Below the pieces are notes generated by a model that had not been told where the DNA came from, made no database searches, and saw only the letters and a list, made by a program, of their open reading frames with translations. This document shows positions 57,261 through 64,000 of a stretch of 64,000 bases of DNA, piece after piece. Source of the stretch: DATKUC01 sp964553615 (lineage in GTDB: Bacteria > Spirochaetota > Spirochaetia > DSM-27196 > DATKUC01); contig CAZKMA010000008.1 of assembly GCA_964553615.1 (NCBI GenBank), positions 1 to 64,000 of the forward strand, in the 5' to 3' direction. The position numbers and the translations under genes were made by a program. The stretch's first letter is position 1. Each line of letters begins with the position of its first letter.

Positions 57261-59075
57261 TTATAGAAAATTCGGTATTTCCAGAGACGTTCCGAGCTGA
57301 ATTGCACGTTGAAGGAATCCGGCCTTTTTCTGCTTCATGACGAGCTGGACTATCGCGGCGTGTTGTTTCTTGTCGACTTTCCAGTTAACAACGGTGAGTG
57401 GATCCTGCGGTGAGAGGCCGGTCTCATCGGCAATGGAACCAGGATAGACGTACTTCACCACGAAATCCCGCTGCCAGGGGAAGTCTGAAGTTGACTCTAC
57501 ATCCATGCCGAAGAGCGCCGGGAAGAGATCAGCGGGCTCCTGCGTCTTCAATGCTTCCTCTATCGGAATATAGGGCCTGTCCGAGGGCATCACATATCCA
57601 CTTTGCGCGCGACCATCACGCTCCCAGGTAACGGAAAGAAGCGTGCGCTGGGGAAATGAAAGCAGAACACTCTGCGCATCGCCCACCTTCCTGACATGAT
57701 TTCCGTTTATCATGGTAATAATGTCGTGTTCCCGAAGTCCCGATATCTGCGCCGGAGACCCGGGGGCCACATACACCACTTCAAGGCCGTTGTTCACCAC
57801 CTGGACATCTGCACCAATCCACGGATGAACTACATTACCCCCGCCATATAGCTGCGGAAGAAACTTGCGAATCCAGAACGACGGTATCGCGAAATTCACG
57901 CCCTGAAACTGTTCGATACCGGCAAAGACGACCCCGACAAGATCACCTTTTCCGTCAACGAGTGGGCCGCCACTGTTCCCGGGATTGACCGGGACATCCA
58001 TCTGGATGGCGTCTCCCATCTGGAGAAACCGACGACCGGTGGCGGATATTATCCCCGAAGTAATCGTATTCTCAAGTCCGCCGGGTGATCCCATAGCGAA
58101 TATCTGTTCACCCGGCTCGAGGGTCCGAATGTTCGTGAACGAAAACACGTATGCAGGGGTCACCTCTACTTTGATCAGCGCTATATCGAATATTTTGCTG
58201 TACCCTACCACCTGCGCCGGAATACGTTCATCCGGCTTATTCGGCAGTCGGACAAACAGACGGGAGTATCCTTCGTACGTTGGATCCACCTCGCTGCTGA
58301 TCACGTGATAGTTCGTTATCAGATAACCCCGAGGATCGATGAAGAAACCGCTTCCAATGACACGGTCTGCATATCCAACGCCTCCCTGCATCTTGATGCC
58401 TCGATTCACCCATATCGTCACGGTTCCTTTGAGCATCTGAGACGGAGTCGGTGTCTTGTCAAGAAACGCAACGAACTCCTTCGGCACCGCGACATGAGTT
58501 TGTTCGAGGGCCTTCACAATCACGGAAAGCCCATTACGGTTATTCAGAGAGACGGCAATCCTGCCGTACGAAAGAAGCTGATCCGAGGAGGCGACTTTCG
58601 GAAGATCGCCGATGTTCAACACCATATTCATCGCAGCGACATCGTTGCCATCGGTGCGATATCTTTCCGCAAGTTCGAGCGTGAGCTTACCAGGAGTAAC
58701 CGCTTCTGCCTCTGAAGCAGCGCCAATTCCGTCGGGAATGAGCCTGGATTCCACCACGCGCCGAAGTGATTCAAGAAGTCCGATTGCCTCCCGATACTTC
58801 TTCTCCCTCACCGCGCGTTCGAACCGCGCGCGAATTGCCGCAACACCTTCTCGGCTGAACGCTGCGCGCTCTGCGGGGGTGAAGAGCTCTCCGTTATTCT
58901 GATAGTAAGTAATCCGCGGAAAGACACTCTGCGGTGTATCCGAATTGATGAGATCGTGAAGTTCCTTCTCGACCACTGATTTGCGATCGGGAGGCCGGGT
59001 GGTGACAACTGGAGATGTTGAACAGGACGCGAGAAGCGCCGCCAGAATGACGGCCATTACAAGACGGTATATCAT
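57261..59075 (-). CDS. Trypsin-like protease lipoprotein with PDZ (DegP/HtrA-like)
   Basis: 604 residues; lipoprotein signal ALLASCST with lipidation at C18. A ~190-residue helical N-terminal region, then a trypsin-like domain with triad H257 (ITNYHVI), D297 (FDIALIKV), S368 (GNSGGPLV), then a PDZ domain (VVYVAPGSPAQISGLREHD) and a second PDZ-like C-terminus. DegP-like envelope protease. The start overlaps the stop of the TPR gene by four bases (ATGA). It would act in the periplasm or surface, complementing FtsH. Confidence 0.88.
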   Translation of the reverse strand: MIYRLVMAVILAALLASCSTSPVVTTRPPDRKSVVEKELHDLINSDTPQSVFPRITYYQNNGELFTPAERAAFSREGVAAIRARFERAVREKKYREAIGLLESLRRVVESRLIPDGIGAASEAEAVTPGKLTLELAERYRTDGNDVAAMNMVLNIGDLPKVASSDQLLSYGRIAVSLNNRNGLSVIVKALEQTHVAVPKEFVAFLDKTPTPSQMLKGTVTIWVNRGIKMQGGVGYADRVIGSGFFIDPRGYLITNYHVISSEVDPTYEGYSRLFVRLPNKPDERIPAQVVGYSKIFDIALIKVEVTPAYVFSFTNIRTLEPGEQIFAMGSPGGLENTITSGIISATGRRFLQMGDAIQMDVPVNPGNSGGPLVDGKGDLVGVVFAGIEQFQGVNFAIPSFWIRKFLPQLYGGGNVVHPWIGADVQVVNNGLEVVYVAPGSPAQISGLREHDIITMINGNHVRKVGDAQSVLLSFPQRTLLSVTWERDGRAQSGYVMPSDRPYIPIEEALKTQEPADLFPALFGMDVESTSDFPWQRDFVVKYVYPGSIADETGLSPQDPLTVVNWKVDKKQHAAIVQLVMKQKKAGFLQRAIQLGTSLEIPNFL

Positions 59076-60997
59076 TGAGCTGCCGACCCTTTTTCGGCGG
59101 ATGACGGGATGAATCGCTTTATGTCCACTGACCCGTTCAAACGGCCATTCAATTCCGTTGAGAAGAGTCTGCGAACATTCTCTGCACCAATTATCATATC
59201 TTTGATGTCCACCCTGCCGTCACCATTGAGGTCCCATGCAAGACTCTTCTGAGGCGTAATCTGCTGAAAGAAGTCCGGAACTCCGTCCTGATTTTCATCC
59301 ACCGCGAGATAGGAAACCTTCCCTTGAGCGTAAAACTCGCTTTCGTCGAAATACCCGTTACCGTTCAGATCGCGTATGCCGGCAATCGGCTCACCGTCCC
59401 GGTACTCCACCACTTCGTCGACCGTGCCGCTCCGTGGATTGCTCCGCGCCATGAGATATGGCAGTCCATCCCGAAGGAAGAAAACACGACTCACGCTGTC
59501 CGCACCGCCGGACCACGCAACGACTTGAGAAGAGATCTTCATGACCTGCTCTTCATCGACTGTTTGCTGAAAATCGCCCACCGAAATGTGATCCAGAACT
59601 CCGGCACCTCCGGCCGGCAGCACGTATCCCTTTGAAAAGAATGGAACCTCCAGACGTCCAGGCCGAACAGAATAGAAGACACGATCCCCTGCGGTGCCCT
59701 TCATGGTCGAACTGGCAAACTCAACGGATCGAACGCGGGGATACTGTTCGTACTGGATACGCATCGTCCCGGTATCCGTCTCGGTCGAGAGAGAAATAAT
59801 CTTCCCGTCTGAAAAACGGGCGGAACGTTCCGGGATACCGTCTTGATTTTCATCCTGCTGCCACCGTACGAGTACCCCGTGTGCGTACGTCAATTTCTGC
59901 TCAAAGAAACCGTCTCCGTTTTCATCAACGCCCAGGTTACCGCTGAACCCCGATACCATACCTGTCAACGTTTTTTTCGCCGCGGGATCGGTAAGGCGTG
60001 CTGCGAGCAACTGAACGGCGGACGCGGAAGCTGAGTCAATTCCGGAGCCAGGAGTCGTTCCCGGCGGCAAGCCGCCGGCATCGATAAGGCCCTTCAACGC
60101 TTCGCTGTCCGTCTTATCCTGGCCCGCCGCGAATGCCCACGCCTCCGCTGCGTTCCCACCGTGGGAAAAATAGAGGTCGAGCATCTGTTTGCGCAATGCG
60201 CCATCGGTCAGACGCCGTATATAGTCGAGAAGAAACGATAGATACTCCGGGTTGTCCGAACCGTGTTGTTCCAACCACGATGTGGTGCCAAGACTCGGTA
60301 CCGGGTCGAGCAACATGCGGGCGTGCATGAGCGGTGCTGATTCCGGAAAAAGCTCGAGCCCTCGGACAAGAAGCGCTCGAGCCTGCCCATTCCGCCCCGC
60401 ACCTTCGAGCAGTCTCGCGAGCGTGGCAATGAAGGCGGGTTGTGCCTCCGGGGTAAGGACGTCCTGCGGCTTTCCTTCGGCTCCATCCCCGCTTATGAGC
60501 GAACGATCCGGAGTCTGCCGGTATCGCGCCGCATCCACGTAGGTACGTCCGGTATAGCGATCAAGAAGCGCAACGCCACGGTCGTACCGCTTGGTTTGAA
60601 GATAGAGGTTTCCGAGCTCAATTGCACAGTCGGAAGCGAGATACGAATGAAATTCATCAAGATTGAGTGCTGTTTCCAGCTGGGTTATGGCTTCTGCTCC
60701 GGTCGACTGATTTCTGGAAAGAATCTTCCCCAGAAGAAAATGTGGATCGGAGTTGGTTGGATTATACTCCAGGGCTATCCGGAGAAGAGACGTGGATTCT
60801 GCAGGCTTTCCGGCGCGATAGAGGTCTTGCGCGCTGCGAAAATAGAGTTCTCCGACTCCGGAGGCAACACTCTGAACCGTTCCGTGCGCTGGCGTCTCCT
60901 GTGAAAATGCCCGGGTCAGCCCGGGAACCAGAGCCAGAGATGCCAGAATAATCCATCCTCTCACAAACACTCTTCGATTGGATTTCAACAAACTCAC
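59072..60997 (-). CDS. Secreted TPR protein with EF-hand-like repeats
   Basis: 641 residues with an N-terminal signal/anchor (RGWIILASLALVPGL). TPR-like helices fill ~45-320 (AQDLYRAGKPAESTSLLRIAL). The C-terminal half is beta-rich and contains five DxNxDG-type calcium loops: DENGDGFFE, DENQDGIPE, DLNGNGYFDE, DENQDGVPD, DLNGDGRVD. The last resembles a dockerin/EF-hand loop, though without a clear second helix. Function unknown; it could be a calcium-dependent partner of the protease downstream. Overlaps ftsH by four bases. Confidence 0.7.
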   Translation of the reverse strand: MSLLKSNRRVFVRGWIILASLALVPGLTRAFSQETPAHGTVQSVASGVGELYFRSAQDLYRAGKPAESTSLLRIALEYNPTNSDPHFLLGKILSRNQSTGAEAITQLETALNLDEFHSYLASDCAIELGNLYLQTKRYDRGVALLDRYTGRTYVDAARYRQTPDRSLISGDGAEGKPQDVLTPEAQPAFIATLARLLEGAGRNGQARALLVRGLELFPESAPLMHARMLLDPVPSLGTTSWLEQHGSDNPEYLSFLLDYIRRLTDGALRKQMLDLYFSHGGNAAEAWAFAAGQDKTDSEALKGLIDAGGLPPGTTPGSGIDSASASAVQLLAARLTDPAAKKTLTGMVSGFSGNLGVDENGDGFFEQKLTYAHGVLVRWQQDENQDGIPERSARFSDGKIISLSTETDTGTMRIQYEQYPRVRSVEFASSTMKGTAGDRVFYSVRPGRLEVPFFSKGYVLPAGGAGVLDHISVGDFQQTVDEEQVMKISSQVVAWSGGADSVSRVFFLRDGLPYLMARSNPRSGTVDEVVEYRDGEPIAGIRDLNGNGYFDESEFYAQGKVSYLAVDENQDGVPDFFQQITPQKSLAWDLNGDGRVDIKDMIIGAENVRRLFSTELNGRLNGSVDIKRFIPSSAEKGSAAQ

Positions 60998-62922
60998 CCG
61001 TTGCCGACGCCACTTCTTCCGCCTGCGTCAGCATTCTGACCCGCGACCTCCGTTTTCCCATCAAATGGATCAGGCACGTTGTCCATCTGGAGGCCAAGAA
61101 GCACTCTCACTTCTTCATCGGTCAGAGTCTCCTTTTCCACAAGTGCGTTGGCAAGGATGTGAAGCTGATCCTCGTGTTCACGCAGAATCCCCTCCGCCTC
61201 CTGAAAGCAGCTGTTCAATACTCCATGGACCGCCGCGTCGATTCTCTTTGCGGTCTCCTCGGAATAATCCTTGTGGCGTGCGATCTCTTTCCCGATGAAG
61301 ATCGGCTCATCTTCCTGGCCAAAGGCGATGGGACCAATATCGCTCATCCCCCATTGGGTAACCATCTTACGTGCAATATCGGTCGCCTGGGTAAGATCGT
61401 TCTGTGTCCCCGTGGTTGTCTCCCCGTAGATGATGGTCTCCGCTATGTATCCGCCATATGCTATGCGGATCCTATCGGTCAACCACCCCTCACCGCGGCT
61501 GTATGTGTCTTCTTCCGGGATCGAGATGGCTACACCGAGCGCGCGGCCACGCGGCACTACGGTGACTTTGTGCAGCGGATCCGCATTCTTCAGGTAATAG
61601 TGGAGAAGCGCATGTCCCGCCTCATGGTAGGCGGTCGCCTTCTTTTCGCGCGGAGATATGACCTTGGACTTGCGGGCGACACCCATAAGCATTTTGTCCC
61701 GAGAATCCTCGAAATCGGGCACGTCGACGACCTCATTGTTCCGGCTTGCCGCCGACAATGCCGCTTCGTTGACAAGATTCGCCAGGTCGGCCCCGGAGGC
61801 TCCAGGGGTCGCCCGGGCAACACGATGCAGATCAACGTTTGCCGAAAGCGGGACCTTCGCCGCGTGGATCTTCAGGATTGCTTCTCGTTCGTTCAGATCC
61901 GGCATGTCAACGACAATCTGGCGATCGAATCGACCGGGTCGCAGCAGCGCAGGATCCAGGACGTCCGGACGGTTGGTGGCGGCAAGCACGATGACACCAT
62001 CTTTCGTGTCAAACCCATCCATCTCAACAAGCATTTGATTCAGTGTCTGTTCCCGCTCGTCGTGACCTCCACCGTATCCGGCTCCGCGCGTCCTGCCAAC
62101 CGCGTCGAGCTCGTCGATAAACAGAATGCAGGGAGCGCTCTTGCGGCCCTGCTCAAACAGGTCCCGAACCCGACTGGCACCGACGCCGACAAACATTTCA
62201 ACGAAATCCGAACCGGACATGTGAAAGAACGCAACATTGGCCTCTCCGGCACACGCTCGCGCAAGAAGCGTTTTTCCGGTACCCGGCATTCCTACAAGCA
62301 ATACGCCCTTCGGTATCTTGGCGCCCATCCGGGTGAACTTTGCAGGGTTCTTGAGAAATTCCACCACTTCCTGAAGCTCGGACTTCGCTTCGCGCTGGCC
62401 CGCAACGTCATCAAACGTAATGCGGGTGCCTCCCTCAGTCACCCTCTTGGCCCGGCTCTTGCCGAAGGAAAACGCCTTGTTTCCGTTTCCCTGGACCTGC
62501 CGAAACATGAACCAGATGAACAGAAACCCTACAATCCACGGTAGAAGTTCCAGAGCAACACGCCAGGGCGAAATTTGTCGCGGCGCTCCCGAAAAAGTCA
62601 CGCCGTGCGCACGCAACTTGTCGATCAATGAGTTGTCGGAGTACGGGATGGTTGTCCTGAACTGGACCATCCCCCCCCCAGTACTCTTGTATGTCCCATG
62701 AATTTCAGATTGATCCACAATCCGCACACTATCTACCTGGCCCTTGTCCAGATAGGTCAGAAACTGGGAGTAGTCGATGATCGTTCCGGGATCCTTGTTG
62801 TCCGAAAAGAGAAGAATCATGAACATTCCGAGAATCGCAAGCAGAAAGAAAAGGGCGATCCTGTTGTGGCGGAAGTTGAACTTCATCTGACCGGGATCCT
62901 TTTGATCGTCCTGCATAGACAT
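60994..62922 (-). CDS. ftsH: ATP-dependent zinc metalloprotease FtsH
   Basis: 642 residues. Two membrane helices (ALFFLLAILGMFMILLF and LELLPWIVGFLFIWFMF) flank a periplasmic domain. AAA ATPase: GMPGTGKT, LFIDELDAVGR, TNRPDVLDPALLRPGRFD. Zinc metalloprotease HEAGH. Inner-membrane quality-control protease. Five bases after the tilS stop; ATG 62922 (GAGGTAG upstream) or ATG 62916. Confidence 0.97.
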   Translation of the reverse strand: MSMQDDQKDPGQMKFNFRHNRIALFFLLAILGMFMILLFSDNKDPGTIIDYSQFLTYLDKGQVDSVRIVDQSEIHGTYKSTGGGMVQFRTTIPYSDNSLIDKLRAHGVTFSGAPRQISPWRVALELLPWIVGFLFIWFMFRQVQGNGNKAFSFGKSRAKRVTEGGTRITFDDVAGQREAKSELQEVVEFLKNPAKFTRMGAKIPKGVLLVGMPGTGKTLLARACAGEANVAFFHMSGSDFVEMFVGVGASRVRDLFEQGRKSAPCILFIDELDAVGRTRGAGYGGGHDEREQTLNQMLVEMDGFDTKDGVIVLAATNRPDVLDPALLRPGRFDRQIVVDMPDLNEREAILKIHAAKVPLSANVDLHRVARATPGASGADLANLVNEAALSAASRNNEVVDVPDFEDSRDKMLMGVARKSKVISPREKKATAYHEAGHALLHYYLKNADPLHKVTVVPRGRALGVAISIPEEDTYSRGEGWLTDRIRIAYGGYIAETIIYGETTTGTQNDLTQATDIARKMVTQWGMSDIGPIAFGQEDEPIFIGKEIARHKDYSEETAKRIDAAVHGVLNSCFQEAEGILREHEDQLHILANALVEKETLTDEEVRVLLGLQMDNVPDPFDGKTEVAGQNADAGGRSGVGNG

Positions 62923-62927
62923 CTACC

Positions 62928-64000
62928 TCACCGGAGCACAATTGCCGTGGCAGGGACGGGACTACCCGGAACCTGTGGCGGTACTCTTCGAGAAATTATG
63001 GTTTTGCCACCGAACGGTGCAGCCAATACGGCAATAATACCCTCTCTGTCAACAATAATCGGCACATCATCCCGCTGAACTGCCGATATTCCCAAATCTG
63101 AGAGGATTTTCTTCACGGATTTCGTTCCTGAACTGGTCGATATCGCATCACCCGGGCGGCGAGACCGGATTACCAGCGGAGGTCGGATCAGAGACGCCGG
63201 CACAAGAGCTCCGGGAAAAGCTCTGGCGCCTTCGCCATACGGAGACTGACCGGAATATCGCTCGACCTTCAGGGTATGATTTCCCACCATCCACTCTGCG
63301 GTACCCCGTTCGGGCACGCATAGAAGATACCCACTTTTCCGGTCCTCAACAACATCGGCCTCCCAGAAAAGATTCTCGCCTTCTATCCGCAGGACAAGAC
63401 CATATCCACGAAGCAATAGCCCCCGATTGTTCATGACTGGCATCGACGCAAAAAGGATCGGCCGGAGAAAGCGATAGGGAATTCGCTGTGGAAAAGTGTT
63501 GTCATGGTTCGACGCAAGGAGGTTTGCCACTCTATACAACGACGAAAGACGTATAGCAGGATTCGCGCGTAAAAACGGAGCCAATTCAGTTCGATAGCCG
63601 CCGGATGTGCGAACCCACCGAATTTCTTTGTCGGCTTCACGCTGAAGATACTCATCGGAGAATGAAGCCTTCTCAGCAAGTGCCTGGAGCGAATCGCGGT
63701 ACGACGGGAAAACCGATTCGATTGCGGGAATCACTGTGCGGCGAATCGCATTCCGGAGCATCCTCTCAGACCGATTCGATGAGTCCTCAATCCATTCCAC
63801 TTTCCGTTCAATCAGAAAGGTCCGCAGATCCTCTCTGGATACCGAAAGCAGAGGTCGGATGATCCGCCCTCTTCGCTCCGGCATTCCGGAAAGCCCGCCG
63901 GCGGAGGCACCCTGCAGCACGCGCATCAGGACTGTTTCGGCCTGATCGTCGCTGTGATGTCCGGTTGCAATGAATTCCAGTCCGTAATCCCGCCTGACAG
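62928..64000 (-). CDS. tilS: tRNA(Ile)-lysidine synthetase TilS (5' end off window)
   Basis: The C-terminal ~357 residues. Upstream of a Met at 63926 the frame continues to the edge as GHHSDDQAETVLMRVL, the conserved TilS region (HH-DDQAET), so the N-terminal ATP-binding domain lies outside. Middle and C-terminal TilS domains follow: RPLLSVSREDLRTFL, EDSSNRSERMLRNAIR, SRRPGDAI (anticodon binding). It converts C34 of tRNA-Ile2 to lysidine and so is essential for AUA decoding. Classical tilS-ftsH neighbour order. Confidence 0.95.
   Translation of the reverse strand, partial: VRRDYGLEFIATGHHSDDQAETVLMRVLQGASAGGLSGMPERRGRIIRPLLSVSREDLRTFLIERKVEWIEDSSNRSERMLRNAIRRTVIPAIESVFPSYRDSLQALAEKASFSDEYLQREADKEIRWVRTSGGYRTELAPFLRANPAIRLSSLYRVANLLASNHDNTFPQRIPYRFLRPILFASMPVMNNRGLLLRGYGLVLRIEGENLFWEADVVEDRKSGYLLCVPERGTAEWMVGNHTLKVERYSGQSPYGEGARAFPGALVPASLIRPPLVIRSRRPGDAISTSSGTKSVKKILSDLGISAVQRDDVPIIVDREGIIAVLAAPFGGKTIISRRVPPQVPGSPVPATAIVLR

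Noticed and set aside
61159..62544. 461-codon plus-strand frame opposite ftsH
   Set aside because: FtsH on the minus strand is certain; this frame is its complement.

Overview
The window is a bacterial chromosome fragment of roughly 55% GC with two 100-N scaffold gaps (4793-4892 and 16255-16354). It looks like a draft or metagenome assembly. The gene content suggests a spirochaete: a DUF115/MptE-like motility-associated protein behind a PpiC-type isomerase, a type III glutamine synthetase, several lipoproteins, many chemotaxis and signalling proteins, and transglutaminase-like TPR proteins. There is no 16S rRNA or other marker here, so the phylum call is inference.

Region 1 (1-7 kb) is an arabinan/arabinose locus: a GH127 beta-L-arabinofuranosidase, an ArsR-type regulator with a palindromic candidate operator, a decayed sugar ABC permease, a frame-broken GH43 arabinanase and a GH51 arabinofuranosidase, followed by a methyltransferase. 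The permease and the GH43 both look as if internal pieces were cut out. This is either gene decay or assembly collapse.

Region 2 (7-25 kb) is mixed. It holds a maleylpyruvate-isomerase-like protein, a PAS-PAS-HD-GYP c-di-GMP phosphodiesterase beside a chemoreceptor with a C-terminal zinc-binding (CZB) domain, a large secreted WD40-transglutaminase-TPR protein, a gap-split SARP/TPR regulator, a secreted alpha/beta hydrolase, lipoproteins (one with a 48-residue repeat, one LamG), an aldo/keto reductase with a strong terminator, a second chemoreceptor and a protein with a C-terminal J-domain.

Region 3 (25-36 kb) has glutamine synthetase III behind a near-perfect sigma-54 promoter, a lone tyrosine recombinase, a complete yejABEF-type peptide ABC transporter operon, and a transglutaminase-like protein whose promoter implies a leaderless mRNA.

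Region 4 (36-48.6 kb) is mostly housekeeping: RlmI, SppA, a Nudix hydrolase, a PduO-type cobalamin adenosyltransferase translationally coupled to a group-2 type sigma-70 factor, a LysM/LytM protein, tRNA-Pro(CGG) and tRNA-Asp(GTC) with clear promoter and terminators, a PpiC protein, the DUF115 protein and LepA.

Region 5 (48.6-64 kb, all minus strand) has a hybrid histidine kinase; a chemotaxis operon STAS-cheA-cheR-cheB followed by a receiver/PAS protein whose kinase and second receiver domains are degenerate; and a tightly overlapping set tilS-ftsH-(TPR/EF-hand-like protein)-(trypsin/PDZ lipoprotein) that suggests envelope protein quality control. The most interesting signals are a tandem MshEN-like (possible c-di-GMP binding) segment inside CheA, the pseudo-hybrid-kinase in the chemotaxis operon, the sigma-54 promoter of glnN, and an identical 22-bp hairpin element at the 3' ends of two signalling genes.
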